A stretch of 20,960 bases of DNA, taken from Planctomycetota bacterium. Lineage in GTDB: Bacteria > Planctomycetota > Phycisphaerae > Sedimentisphaerales > SM23-30. The translations under genes were made by a program, and so were the position numbers. Shown here in pieces: positions 1 through 8,100 of the stretch; position 1 is the stretch's first letter, and every line of letters begins with the position of its first letter. The stretch is from the NCBI GenBank assembly GCA_022705365.1, contig JAKJEP010000014.1, positions 1 to 20,960 of the forward strand. The letters run 5' to 3'. The notes under the pieces were generated by a model. That model ran no database searches, was not told the DNA's origin, and worked only from the letters and a program-made list of their open reading frames with translations.

Positions 1-671
1 TCACGCGCGGTCTGGAGCTGGAGACTTCGCTGCCGCGGGTGACGCAGATCGATCCTTCGGTGGGAGAAAAGAGCATGCAGGATGCCCTGGTCGCGATGGT
101 CCTTTCGATCATCGCCATTATTATCTATGTCTGGATACGATTCGGCAATGTACGGTTCGGGTTAGCCGGAATCGTAGCCATGGTGCATGATGTCAGCATT
201 GCCCTGGGGATGATCGCCATTACCCCCTGGCTGGCGTCCACCGCCATCGGGAAATTCCTGCTGATCAGCGATTTTAAAATCGATTTAACGATCATCGCCG
301 CCATCCTGACTTTGATCGGGTATTCGATCAATGATACGATCGTCGTGTTTGACCGGATTCGTGAAAATCGGGGCAAACTGGCCCATGTAACCGGGAATAT
401 TATCAACCTGAGTATTAACCAGACGTTATCCCGTACTCTGCTGACCGGATCGGCTACCTTGATGGTATTGATTATCATGTATATCTGGGGCGGAGCGGGA
501 TTACGAGGGTTCAATTATGTGATGATTATTGGTATGGTTGTCGGTACCTATTCCTCCATTGTGGTTGCGGCACCGCTTCTGATGCTGGGGATCAAAAAGG
601 AAAAAGAATCCGGCAAGAAGGATTACGCCCCCAGCCCGGATAAACAATATTCCAGGAATCCTTCCGTGTGA
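1..671 (+). CDS. secF: Protein translocase subunit SecF (or SecDF fusion), C-terminal part
   Basis: The reading frame is open from base 3 to a TGA at 669-671, so the gene begins upstream of the window; about 222 residues are visible. SecF, with SecD, forms an inner-membrane complex that uses the proton gradient to complete Sec-dependent export. The visible part contains the diagnostic SecF blocks: a helix followed by VHDV, the IGYSINDTIVVFDRIREN segment, the SINQTLSRTLLT segment and the final GTYSSI helix. Around five membrane helices are followed by a charged Lys/Glu-rich cytoplasmic tail. Whether this is a separate SecF or the second half of a SecD-SecF fusion cannot be seen. The LysM gene follows after 61 bases. 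Confidence 0.93.
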   Translation, partial: TRGLELETSLPRVTQIDPSVGEKSMQDALVAMVLSIIAIIIYVWIRFGNVRFGLAGIVAMVHDVSIALGMIAITPWLASTAIGKFLLISDFKIDLTIIAAILTLIGYSINDTIVVFDRIRENRGKLAHVTGNIINLSINQTLSRTLLTGSATLMVLIIMYIWGGAGLRGFNYVMIIGMVVGTYSSIVVAAPLLMLGIKKEKESGKKDYAPSPDKQYSRNPSV

Positions 672-732
672 TGGATTGGAACCATAACCGTATGCCGCAA
701 ACATTATGAAATCAGAAGTATGAGGTGAACGT

Positions 733-1251
733 ATGCAGAATGATATCAAAATAGGAATTATTGTTGGGATCGTGGTGGTAGCGGCGGCGGCGGTTTTGTT
801 TGTCACGCAGGGCCGGGACCAGGATAAATCCGGTGTGGAGGTTCCGCCGCCGGTCCAGGCGGAGCCGGCACCGCCGGCGCCAGCGCCGATGCCGGTACCG
901 GAACCGGTATTGGAACCGGTGGTGGTGGAACCGAAGCTGCAGAGCCAGCCGGAAACCGCCGTGGCAGCGCCGGAAACCCCCAGTGTTTCCGTTACTCCGC
1001 CGCCCGCCGCAGAGAGTCAGCCGGCGGTAATACCCCCTGCGCCGGAGCCTGAGCCGGAGGTCCGCCAGCCGCGTTTTCATACGGTGGCCACCGGGGATAA
1101 TTTGTACATTATTTCCGAACAGTATTATGGCAGCGGGAAGTTTGCCGACAGTATTTATGAGGCCAACCGGAATCTCATCAAAAATAAGGATGTTTTGCAG
1201 GTTGGCTGGAAGCTGCGGATACCGTATCCGGAAGAGATTGTGAAACCATAG
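733..1251 (+). CDS. Membrane-anchored LysM-domain protein with Pro/Glu-rich linker
   Basis: The 172-residue product has a short cytoplasmic start, one membrane helix (about residues 7-24), a low-complexity Pro/Glu/Val/Ala linker (about 35-112) and a single C-terminal LysM domain (about 115-165, starting HTVATGDNLYIIS and ending GWKLRIPYP). LysM domains bind the glycan backbone of peptidoglycan, so the likely role is to tether the inner membrane to the cell wall; no catalytic domain is present. The start is supported by a GAGGTGA ribosome binding site 6 bases before the ATG. The gene lies just after secF on the same strand. The linker has repeated GG(A/T)ACCGGT-like units at the DNA level. The substrate is inferred from the family only. 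Confidence 0.85.
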   Translation: MQNDIKIGIIVGIVVVAAAAVLFVTQGRDQDKSGVEVPPPVQAEPAPPAPAPMPVPEPVLEPVVVEPKLQSQPETAVAAPETPSVSVTPPPAAESQPAVIPPAPEPEPEVRQPRFHTVATGDNLYIISEQYYGSGKFADSIYEANRNLIKNKDVLQVGWKLRIPYPEEIVKP

Positions 1252-1273
1252 GCCGGCGGAGGCGGCTGGTTTT
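1243..1273 (+). terminator. Possible hairpin terminator overlapping the LysM stop codon
   Basis: AAACCA (1243-1248) pairs with TGGTTT (1267-1272), and inside it GCCG pairs with CGGC around a GCGGAGG loop, with a 3-base bulge on the 5' side. The 3' arm ends in four Ts. The hairpin spans the TAG stop of the LysM gene. The T-run is short and part of it is inside the stem, so this is only a candidate. Confidence 0.35.
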
Positions 1274-1381
1274 ACGGGGCGGCAGCACCTGATGTCAGGA
1301 ATCGGGAAAAGTGATCCCTGTTTTCGAATTTTTTCTCCCTGTAAGGGTGGAAAGCCGTTGGTAGTTCCCATAACTAAAAAA

Positions 1382-1471
1382 GACGCCAGCGTCAAAAGCT
1401 CTTCGATCCCTTGTTATTGGGAAGCCAGAGTGAGTTTTTGGATGTCAATATCGACTTTTGACGGTTCCGTC
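1382..1471 (+). repeat. Dispersed repeat A, copy 1 (90 bp)
   Basis: This copy starts GACGCCAGCGTCAAAAG and ends CTTTTGACGGTTCCGTC. The two ends form an imperfect inverted repeat: 17 positions with three mismatches, including an unbroken CGTCAAAAG/CTTTTGACG pairing of 9 bases. The interior carries CTCT/AGAG and TCCC/GGGA arms around a TTGTTATT loop. The left flank is A6 (1376-1381) and the right flank is CAAAAAG. By eye about 81 of 90 bases match copy 4. The size and ends suggest a MITE-like or structured intergenic element. Confidence 0.85.
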
Positions 1472-1574
1472 CAAAAAGATGGCCAGAAATTCGCGCTGAA
1501 AACAGACTGTCGAGGTGGGCGACGCGGAAAATATTCCATAAGACAGGCTGAATAATGGAGATGGGAACCAATAG

Positions 1575-1605
1575 GTCAAAACCCCGTGAGAAATGCGGGT
1601 TAATA
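1575..1605 (+). repeat. Short repeat B, copy 1
   Basis: The block GTCAAAA-CCCCG-TGAGAAATGCGGGTTAA recurs at 11635-11665 with an exact 17-base core (TGAGAAATGCGGGTTAA). AACCC and GGGTT can pair around the core to make a small hairpin. It sits between two copies of repeat A but differs from them except for a shared GTCAAAA. It could be the end of a decayed mobile element or a regulatory hairpin; neither can be decided from two copies. Confidence 0.55.
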
Positions 1606-1647
1606 ATTCGGGGGAAATAGCCGAATATATAAATATATGCGAGTATG

Positions 1648-1734
1648 GACGCCAGCGTCAAAAGCTCTTCAATCCCTTGTTATTGTGGAGCCAGAGCCGT
1701 TTTTGGATGTCCATAGACTTTTGGCGGTTCCGTC
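1648..1734 (+). repeat. Dispersed repeat A, copy 2 (87 bp)
   Basis: This copy has the same ends as copy 1 (GACGCCAGCGTCAAAAGCTCTT at the left, GACTTTTGGCGGTTCCGTC at the right) and the same orientation, with about three bases lost in the middle. The outer pairing CGTCAAAAG/CTTTTGGCG is kept with one G-T wobble. The inner hairpin is partly broken (GTGG in place of GGGA). It lies 116 bases before the wecB start codon, so a read-through transcript into wecB could carry it in its leader. Confidence 0.85.
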
Positions 1735-1850
1735 AATATGACAATTACCGTGATTTGGAATTCCCTTGCCGGTAAGGCGGTTTATGATTAATAGATAGCA
1801 ATACCGGGAGGAAGGCATCTATCCGCCTTTAAAAATGGAAAGATATCAGT

Positions 1851-2975
1851 ATGGAAAAAAGAATCAAAATTATATGTGTCTGCGGAGCCCGGCCGAATTT
1901 TATGAAAATTGCCCCGTTGATGCGGGCTTTTAGCAGGCGGGTCAGATTTCAGACGCTGCTGGTGCATACGGGCCAGCATTATGACGAGAATATGAGCAAG
2001 CTGTTCTTCGATCAGCTGGCGATCCCCAAACCGGACATCAATCTGGAAGTCGGTTCCGGCAGCCATGCCGTTCAGACGGCTCAGATCATGGAACGGTTTG
2101 AGCCGATCGTGCTGGATTTTCAGCCGCATTATGTGCTGGTGGTGGGGGATGTGAACAGTACGATTGCCTGCGGCCTGGTGGCGGTGAAGCTGGGGGTCAA
2201 GCTGATTCACGTGGAGGCGGGGCTGCGCAGTTTTGACCGGGCCATGCCGGAAGAGATCAACCGGGTGCTGACGGATTCCATCAGTGATCTGCTGTTTGTG
2301 ACGGAACCGTCGGGGATGGAGAATCTGAAAAACGAAGGGGTCAATTCGCACCAGGCGTATCTGGTCGGGAACGTGATGATCGATACGCTGCTGGCGAATC
2401 GGGAGAAGGCGGAGCAGACGGAAATATTATCGCGATTCAAATTGGAGCCGCGGCACTACGGCCTGATCACCCTGCATCGGCCCAGCAATGTGGATTCTCC
2501 GGCGAGCCTGATTTCGATCTTTGGCGCTTTTGCGGAGATCCAGAAGGAGATGCGGCTGGTATTTCCGATTCATCCGCGGACGCGTAAAAATATCCAAAAG
2601 GCCGGTCTGGAAGAGATGGTAGCCGGGATGAAGAACCTGCTGCTGCTGGAGCCGCTGGGGTATCTGGAGTTTTTGAATCTGACCAGCCACGCGGCGGTGG
2701 TGATGACGGATTCGGGGGGCATTCAGGAGGAAACGACTATTCTGGGCGTGCCGTGCATGACGCTGCGGGAAAATACCGAACGGCCGATTACGATTACGCA
2801 GGGAACCAATCGTCTGGTGCATACTACCACCGAAGATATACTGGCAAAATACCGGGAATGCACCAGAAACCCGCTGCCGGCGGGGCATACCTGTCCGGAG
2901 CTATGGGATGGCCAGGCGGCGGAGCGGATTGTGCGGATCATCGCCGAACGGTTTGCGGGTGAAACGGGCCGTTAG
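1851..2975 (+). CDS. wecB: UDP-N-acetylglucosamine 2-epimerase (non-hydrolysing)
   Basis: The 374-residue product is full length for the WecB/MnaA family, which interconverts UDP-GlcNAc and UDP-ManNAc in the cytoplasm and so supplies ManNAc-type precursors for surface glycans. Family signatures are all present: GARPNFMK (12-19), HTGQHYDENM (39-48), the VGDVNST segment with Asp100, HVEAGLRS (120-127) followed by the MPEEINR acid pair near 134-135, HRPSN (209-213) and TDSGGIQEE (286-294) for the nucleotide end. The ATG has a GGAAAG ribosome site about 8 bases upstream. Non-hydrolysing 2-epimerases are common partners of exosortase/EPS loci, which fits the neighbours. It is preceded by repeat A copy 2 and followed by copy 3. 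Confidence 0.93.
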   Translation: MEKRIKIICVCGARPNFMKIAPLMRAFSRRVRFQTLLVHTGQHYDENMSKLFFDQLAIPKPDINLEVGSGSHAVQTAQIMERFEPIVLDFQPHYVLVVGDVNSTIACGLVAVKLGVKLIHVEAGLRSFDRAMPEEINRVLTDSISDLLFVTEPSGMENLKNEGVNSHQAYLVGNVMIDTLLANREKAEQTEILSRFKLEPRHYGLITLHRPSNVDSPASLISIFGAFAEIQKEMRLVFPIHPRTRKNIQKAGLEEMVAGMKNLLLLEPLGYLEFLNLTSHAAVVMTDSGGIQEETTILGVPCMTLRENTERPITITQGTNRLVHTTTEDILAKYRECTRNPLPAGHTCPELWDGQAAERIVRIIAERFAGETGR

Positions 2976-3004
2976 TTTATTCCGCCAGTGAAAACTCATT
3001 CTGT

Positions 3005-3094
3005 GACGCCGGCGTCAAAAGCTCTTGGACTCCTTGTGGTTGGAGGGCCAGAGCGGTTATTTAAATGACAATATCGATTTTTGGCGGTTCCGTC
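3005..3094 (+). repeat. Dispersed repeat A, copy 3 (90 bp)
   Basis: This is the most diverged of the four copies. It keeps the ends GACGCCGGCGTCAAAAGCTCTT and TTTTTGGCGGTTCCGTC and the same orientation. Its left tip is a perfect 12-base palindrome. The inner hairpin is CTCC/GGAG where copy 1 has TCCC/GGGA; both changed pairs stay complementary. It fills most of the gap between wecB and the hydrolase and ends two bases before the preferred hydrolase ATG at 3097. Confidence 0.82.
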
Positions 3095-3096
3095 TT

Positions 3097-4245
3097 ATGC
3101 GGTTACGAACACTTTTCAAGGCACTTCTGCAATACGTACAAAAGAGGGAGGCGGCGGGGCCGGATGTGATATCACCGGCGGAGGAAGGCGGCCAAAGGCG
3201 GCAAATTCCCCCTGCGGCCTGCTCCAGTGCGTGGGACGATTTGTTGGGGGATAGTAAAAATCTGCACGATTGGAAACTTCATAAGGAGGTTCTGCAGCGG
3301 CGGTATCTGGAACTGATTCGGGATGACCGGAAACCCGTGCGGGTGCCGCTGGAGCTGAAGATCCATGAGTCGATTTTGGTAGATCATGCGTATAGCCGGC
3401 AGAAAGTCAGCTACCAGGTGGAGGAAGGGGAACGGGCGTCTGCCTATATTGCCATTCCGCTGGAGCGGACGTGGCGGCTGCCCGCGGTGATCGCGCTGCA
3501 CGGCACGGATGAATACGGCAAGGAGCAGACGGCGGGGCTGGCGGGCCAACCGGAGAAGGCGTATCTGGATCATCTGGCACGGCGGGGGTATGTGGTGCTG
3601 GCGCCGGACCATTTTGTGATGGGGGAGCGGACTCCGCCGGAAAAGGCGTATGATACGCGGCGGTTTTATCAAAAACATCCGGAGTGGACGGCGGTGGGAA
3701 AATTCACGTATGAAAATTCGATTGCGGTGGATGTCCTGGAATCGCTGGCGGAGGCGGATCCGGACCGGATCGGGGTGCTGGGGCATTCGCTGGGCGGGCA
3801 CAGTGCCTATTTTCTGGCGGCCTATGACCAGCGGATCCGGGCGGCGGCGTGCAATTGCAGCGCCCCTGCGTTTCGCCAGAATCCCCAGGTGAAGGACTGG
3901 GCGCGTGATTCGTGGTACAGTTATTTTCGTCATCTGCGGCCGGTTTTTTTGCGCGGGGAGCTGCCGCCGATTGATATGCACGAGATTATTGCCTTGATTG
4001 CCCCGCGGGCGTTTCTGGATATTTCCGGGCTGAATGACGGGCATCCGCTGACCCAGCGGCAGCGTGTTTTGATGCATATGAAGATCATGGAAGCATATGA
4101 GCTGGAAAAGGCCCCGCAGAATTTTGCGTTTTATGTGCATGGGCAGGGCCATTCTGTCCCCTATGATGCGCGGGAGCTTTTGTATGCGTGGATGGACAGG
4201 CACCTGAAGGACCCCGGGGTTATTCAACCCCGTCGGGTGCGATGA
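3097..4245 (+). CDS. Alpha/beta hydrolase (dienelactone hydrolase / acetyl-xylan-esterase-like)
   Basis: With the start at 3097 the product has 382 residues. An N-terminal region of about 100 residues is followed by an alpha/beta-hydrolase fold with a strand-loop AVIALHGT (oxyanion side), the nucleophile elbow GHSLGG (Ser231), an acid in LNDG (Asp314) and a catalytic His in GQGHSVP (His352). No signal peptide is obvious. The family includes esterases and deacylases; the substrate is unknown, but XrtA loci often carry exosortase-associated hydrolases. An upstream in-frame ATG at 3025 lies inside repeat A copy 3 and encodes repeat sequence only, so the ATG directly after the repeat is preferred. 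A weak GGCGG at the repeat end is the only ribosome-site candidate. The start is therefore uncertain; the end is firm. Confidence 0.82.
   Translation: MRLRTLFKALLQYVQKREAAGPDVISPAEEGGQRRQIPPAACSSAWDDLLGDSKNLHDWKLHKEVLQRRYLELIRDDRKPVRVPLELKIHESILVDHAYSRQKVSYQVEEGERASAYIAIPLERTWRLPAVIALHGTDEYGKEQTAGLAGQPEKAYLDHLARRGYVVLAPDHFVMGERTPPEKAYDTRRFYQKHPEWTAVGKFTYENSIAVDVLESLAEADPDRIGVLGHSLGGHSAYFLAAYDQRIRAAACNCSAPAFRQNPQVKDWARDSWYSYFRHLRPVFLRGELPPIDMHEIIALIAPRAFLDISGLNDGHPLTQRQRVLMHMKIMEAYELEKAPQNFAFYVHGQGHSVPYDARELLYAWMDRHLKDPGVIQPRRVR
4211..4238. terminator. Strong hairpin at a convergent gene junction, possible bidirectional terminator
   Basis: CGGGGTT (4215-4221) pairs perfectly with AACCCCG (4226-4232) around an ATTC loop, and ACCC (4211-4214) pairs with GGGT (4235-4238) across a two-base bulge, giving an 11-bp stem. 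It lies in the last codons of the hydrolase and just past the stop of the convergent deacetylase, whose stop codons are 3 bases apart. There is no T-run on either side, so it is not a classic intrinsic terminator. Confidence 0.4.
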
Positions 4246-4248
4246 ACG

Positions 4249-5118
4249 CTACCGTCCGTAGGAAAAGTGGAGTTCGGCGGCCTGGAGGGATTCGAGCTGG
4301 CAGCAGACGGGGGTGAACCGATGGCGGTTCATCAGCCAGCGCAGTTTGGCGGCGGTGCGGCGCAGGCCGACGCGGTGGCGCCAACGGCTGAGGCGGGACA
4401 TGGGCAAGAGAGGCTGCTGGGGGTCGAATTCCCAGGGATGGAGGTAAATCATGCCGGGGGTATGGCAGCTTTCGGCTTGCCGCAAGGCGTGGTCGATCCA
4501 GCGGATGGGCAGCAGCCGCAGATAGCCGCCGCCGCCGATGGGCCAGTTCGTACGGAAGAGCCACAGGGTTAGCGGGGGGAGTTCGAGAAGGCGGCCGCCG
4601 CCGGGACCGAGGGCCTGGTGCGGCTGGGGAGGGGCATCCGGCACGCCGTAGCGGTCATGATGGACGGGGAAAATAGACGAATCATAGAGGAAGCCTTCCT
4701 CCGCCAGCACATCCAAAGCCCAGGCGGTCCGGCGGGTGATGGAAAAGGTCGGGGCCCGATAGCCCAGGACGGGCCGGCCGGCGAGATCCTCCAGAATTTT
4801 TTTACTGTCCCTTAATTCCTGCCGGAATTCGTCCCGGCTTACCCGATGAATCATGGTGTGGCTCATGCCGTGGGAGGCGATTTCATGGCCCTGGCCGGCG
4901 ATTTTTTTTATCAGGTCCGGATTCTGCCGGGCGGCCCAGCCGAGGATGAAAAAGGTGGCGCAGGTTTGCTGTTCGGCCAGGATTTCCAGGATTTCGGTAA
5001 TCCCGATGTGCAGCCGGCTTTGCCAGGAGTGCCACTGCTGCAAGGAAATACGGGCAGCGGCGGCTTCCACCTGGAAATATTCTTCGACATCAAAACTCAG
5101 CAGATGATCCATGTGCAT
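4249..5118 (-). CDS. Polysaccharide deacetylase, exosortase-system-associated (NodB + DUF3473 type)
   Basis: The 289-residue product matches the length and layout of the XrtA-associated polysaccharide deacetylases: an N-terminal NodB metal-dependent deacetylase fold and a C-terminal DUF3473-like extension. Visible motifs are SFDVEEYFQ with the catalytic Asp10, SHGMSH with metal-binding His83 and His87, the GYRAPTFSITRRTAW block (from 119), DSSIFPVHHDRYG, and the C-terminal YLHPWEFDP. Members are thought to remove acetyl groups from an amino-sugar polysaccharide. It is the third gene of the minus-strand operon after the exosortase and the TPR protein, with 21 bases between. A GGAAA lies 4 bases before the first ATG and 10 before the next in-frame ATG (third codon), so the start could be two codons later. 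Confidence 0.9.
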   Translation of the reverse strand: MHMDHLLSFDVEEYFQVEAAAARISLQQWHSWQSRLHIGITEILEILAEQQTCATFFILGWAARQNPDLIKKIAGQGHEIASHGMSHTMIHRVSRDEFRQELRDSKKILEDLAGRPVLGYRAPTFSITRRTAWALDVLAEEGFLYDSSIFPVHHDRYGVPDAPPQPHQALGPGGGRLLELPPLTLWLFRTNWPIGGGGYLRLLPIRWIDHALRQAESCHTPGMIYLHPWEFDPQQPLLPMSRLSRWRHRVGLRRTAAKLRWLMNRHRFTPVCCQLESLQAAELHFSYGR

Positions 5119-5139
5119 CGATTTCCAGCGGCTGGTTTC

Positions 5140-8100
5140 TCAGGGCTGCTGCGCCGGAATTTTGTCCAGCTCGGCCCGGGCTTTTTGGATGATATCGGCC
5201 ATGACCGGCGTGACGGCGGTTCCGTCTTTCTGCATTTTTTGCCCGATTTGCACGGCGGCCTCCCAGTGCCAGGCGGCCGACTCGGTTTGGTTTAGAGCTT
5301 GTTCCGCCATGCCGAGATGGTAGTGAACTTCCGGGGAATTGGGCAATTGTTTGATTGCCCAGCGGAGGGTTTGGACCGCGGATTCGCAGCGGCCCAGCAG
5401 ATAGTCGATCCAGCCGGCTGTATCGCGGACCGTGGGTTCGTTGGGCATAGCCTGCAGGACCGCTTCCATCATTTCCTGGGCCTCAGTGAGTTTTTCCGGG
5501 TTTTTCGGATAGAGCAGGGTAATGACATAGGCGGCGTTATTGGCGGCCATGAAATTTTTGGTTTCGTTCCAGACTTTCCGGTAAATTTCCAGAGCCTTTT
5601 CCAACTGGCCGGCGTTTTCCAGGGCGATGCCCTGATAGAGCAGAAGGTCGCCCGGATCCTGTCCCTCAGCGATGATTTGTCCGTATAAAGCGGCGGCTTT
5701 TTCATATTCCTGATCTTCCAGGAGGATTTTCGCTTCGATAGTTTTGGCCAGCAGGCCGTCTTGGGGTTCCAGCAGTTCCAGGGTTTTCTGCATCACGGCC
5801 TTATCGGCGGCAAAGGAGCTGGCGGTGGCCGCCGCCCAGAGGCAGGACGGGCGGGCCTGCAGTACTTCCAAGGACCACTGGCGGCCCAGTTCAGGAATCC
5901 CCAGATCGAGCGCCGCATTGGCCATCAGCAATTGTACGACTTCGGGGCGATTGGGATGGGCCAGCGAATAGGAAACCAGTTCCGAGGCGATGGTGCTGTC
6001 CAGGGAGCGGGGATTTTGGAAGCGGGCCAGTTCTGCCTGGGCCAGGTCGTTTTGCCCCGCGGCCAGGCGGATACAGATTTTGTATAAAAGAGGGACGGGC
6101 CGCATATTCGGATTTTGGGCGGCCTGCCGGTCCAGTTCCTCCAGGCGGGTCAGGCGGGCCTGGATTTGATTTTCATTTTTTATCCGGCCGGCGCAGCAAA
6201 GACCCAGTACGGAATCGTAAAAATCACTCTCCGGGGCCGGCGTGAGCAGTTCTGCGGCCCGGTCCGGCTGCTGATCGAGGTAAAGCAGGATAGCCAGAAG
6301 GCGCCAAGACCGCTGACCCGACCACTGTTTGGCAATCTCTGCGCTGGCAGCGGCGGCGGCGGGCCGGTCCGAGGCCAGCACGAAGGCCCGGGTAGCCGGC
6401 AGACGAAGTTCGTCGGGCAGGGCCTGATCTCTGTTTTGTCCCTGGAGAAAGGCGGAAAAGACCGATACCGCTTCGTCCGCCCGGTTTTCGGCCAGCAGGG
6501 TGTTCATCATTTCCGCGGCGGCGGCGGCGTCCTGGGGATGCCGGGCCTGTACCTGGCGCAGCCGTTCTACTTTTGCATCGGTATCTTCGGTGAGCCAGGC
6601 GAGCAATAGCTGGGCCTTTACATAGTCCGGGCTGTATTCCGGGATTTTTTCCAGCATCTGGCGGGCCTGTGTTTTTTCGCCGAGGATGGCAAAGTTTCTT
6701 CCCAGAAACAACTGCAGTTTGGGATTGCTGCTGTAGCCGGAAGCGGCCAGCGCCTCATAACAAGCAATGGCCTGTTTTTGCAGGCCCCATTCCTCAAACA
6801 GAATGCCTTTCTCAAACATGGCGGCCGACCATCCGCTTTGTCCGGATTTTTCCAGTTCCGCCAAAACCTCCAGGGCCTGCTGGGGCTGCTGGAGGCGGTT
6901 CAAGGCCCTGGCCAGAGAACGATAAATGGCAAACATATTGGGCTGGAGGTTTTTGGCCTGGCGATAGCAGGCGACGGCTTCTTCCCAGCGGTTTTGTCCT
7001 TCCAGAACGGAGGCACGCAGCAGATAGGGTTCCGGATCTTTGGGGAACAACTGTTCTTCTTTTTCGGTGAGGGCCATTGCCTGGTCGAACTGCTGCCGGT
7101 CTTGATAGTAGCGAATGAGTTTGCGGAACAGCACTTTGTCCCGCTGTTCGCCGGCGGTGCGGGAGAGGTTTTGTGCGATGGCGTCGGCCTCTGCCGGGCG
7201 TTCTGCCTGGAGGAGCAGGCCGATTTTGATGAAATCCACGGAATCCCCGCCAATTTCCCCCTGGCGGATGGTATTGAGCAGTTCCAGAGCGGGGGCAATC
7301 TGTCCCTGGCTGACCAGGCTTCTGGCGGTAAAGAGTGTGGCGAGGCTGCGAACTTCCTGGGGGGCTTCGACATTTTTTTCTGCGCGGCGATACGACTCCA
7401 TCGCCTGGGGGTAATTTTTCTGCCCTTCCAACAGCCAGCCGAGGGCCAGATCGATCATATAGGTTTCTGCACCCGGAATGACGGAAAGTTTTTTGGTAAT
7501 TTCTTCGGGGCTGTTTGTATCGTTCAGGAAACGAGTCAAGACCAGATAATTGGAGAGTTTCCGCGGACCCATTTGCAGCAGGATGCGGTACTGTTCCTCG
7601 CACTGATCCCGTTGGCCGAGTGCCCGATAGGCCTGGCTGAGGAGGGTTCGGATTTCGATGCTGTCGTTTTTACGGGTTAATTCGGTTTGACAGATTTTGA
7701 TGCATTCTTCGGGCTGGCCGGACTGGAGATAGGTCATGGCCAGGCCGATCCGGTCGGCAATGCCTATTTGCTCCAGGGCCGGAACCGCGGGAAGGGTTTG
7801 TTCCTGGATGAGTTTCAATTGCAGTGCCATCAATTGGGACTGGGTGCTGGGCGAGGAAATTTGCTCCAGCATTTGTCGGGATTCTTCCAGATCCCCGGTT
7901 TCCATTTGGATCCGGGCGATGGCCAGCCGATAGGTGTCGTTGTTGCTGTCGAGACGGAGGGCTTCCCGGTATTCTTCCAGGGCCTGGAAATTCCGGCCGG
8001 TATCGGCATACATTTGTCCCAGCGCAAAATGGATGCGATGCTGCCGGGGATCTTTGTCTAATTCATCCAGCAGGATTTTTTCCGCTTCTGCTTCCCGGTT

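Larger units (their letters stand above)
1252..1850. other. 599-bp non-coding, repeat-bearing gap between the LysM gene and wecB
   Basis: No convincing gene is seen on either strand. The gap holds two copies of the 90-bp repeat A (1382-1471 and 1648-1734) and one copy of repeat B (1575-1605), with AT-rich sequence between them (for example 1624-1640). Another dyad, CCTTGCCGGTAAGG, lies at 1764-1777, 74 bases before the wecB start, and might be an operator or part of the wecB leader. No strong sigma-70 promoter was found. Open frames through the repeats are poorly conserved between copies and are judged spurious. Confidence 0.6.

Noticed and set aside
1288..1299. CCTGATGTCAGG dyad after the LysM gene as a terminator
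   Set aside because: The stem is five bases with a two-base loop and no T-run follows; the hairpin at the stop codon is a better candidate.
1382..1734. A conserved short peptide encoded by repeat A (pattern QSEFLD..IDFWRFR in one frame)
   Set aside because: The frame is open in copies 2 to 4, but copy 1 has a TGA in it, copy 2 loses frame length in the middle, and most differences between copies change the amino acid. Pairing of bases is kept better than the peptide.
1382..1734. CRISPR array from the two nearby repeat copies
   Set aside because: The repeats are 90 bp, only two are close together, the 176-bp spacing is not spacer-like, there are single copies elsewhere, and no cas gene is present.
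3172..4227. Long minus-strand open frame of 351 codons opposite the hydrolase
   Set aside because: It is rich in Arg/Pro/His as expected from an antisense frame of a GC-rich gene, while the + strand frame has a clear hydrolase fold and catalytic triad.
5140..5200. PEP-CTERM sorting signal at the end of the TPR protein
   Set aside because: The C-terminus is charged and helical (ARAELDKIPAQQP) with no Pro-Glu-Pro motif, hydrophobic segment or basic tail.
6778..7680. Plus-strand open frame of 300 codons inside the TPR gene
   Set aside because: Its Gly/Phe/Gln-rich composition is that of an antisense shadow; the minus strand encodes a continuous TPR protein here.
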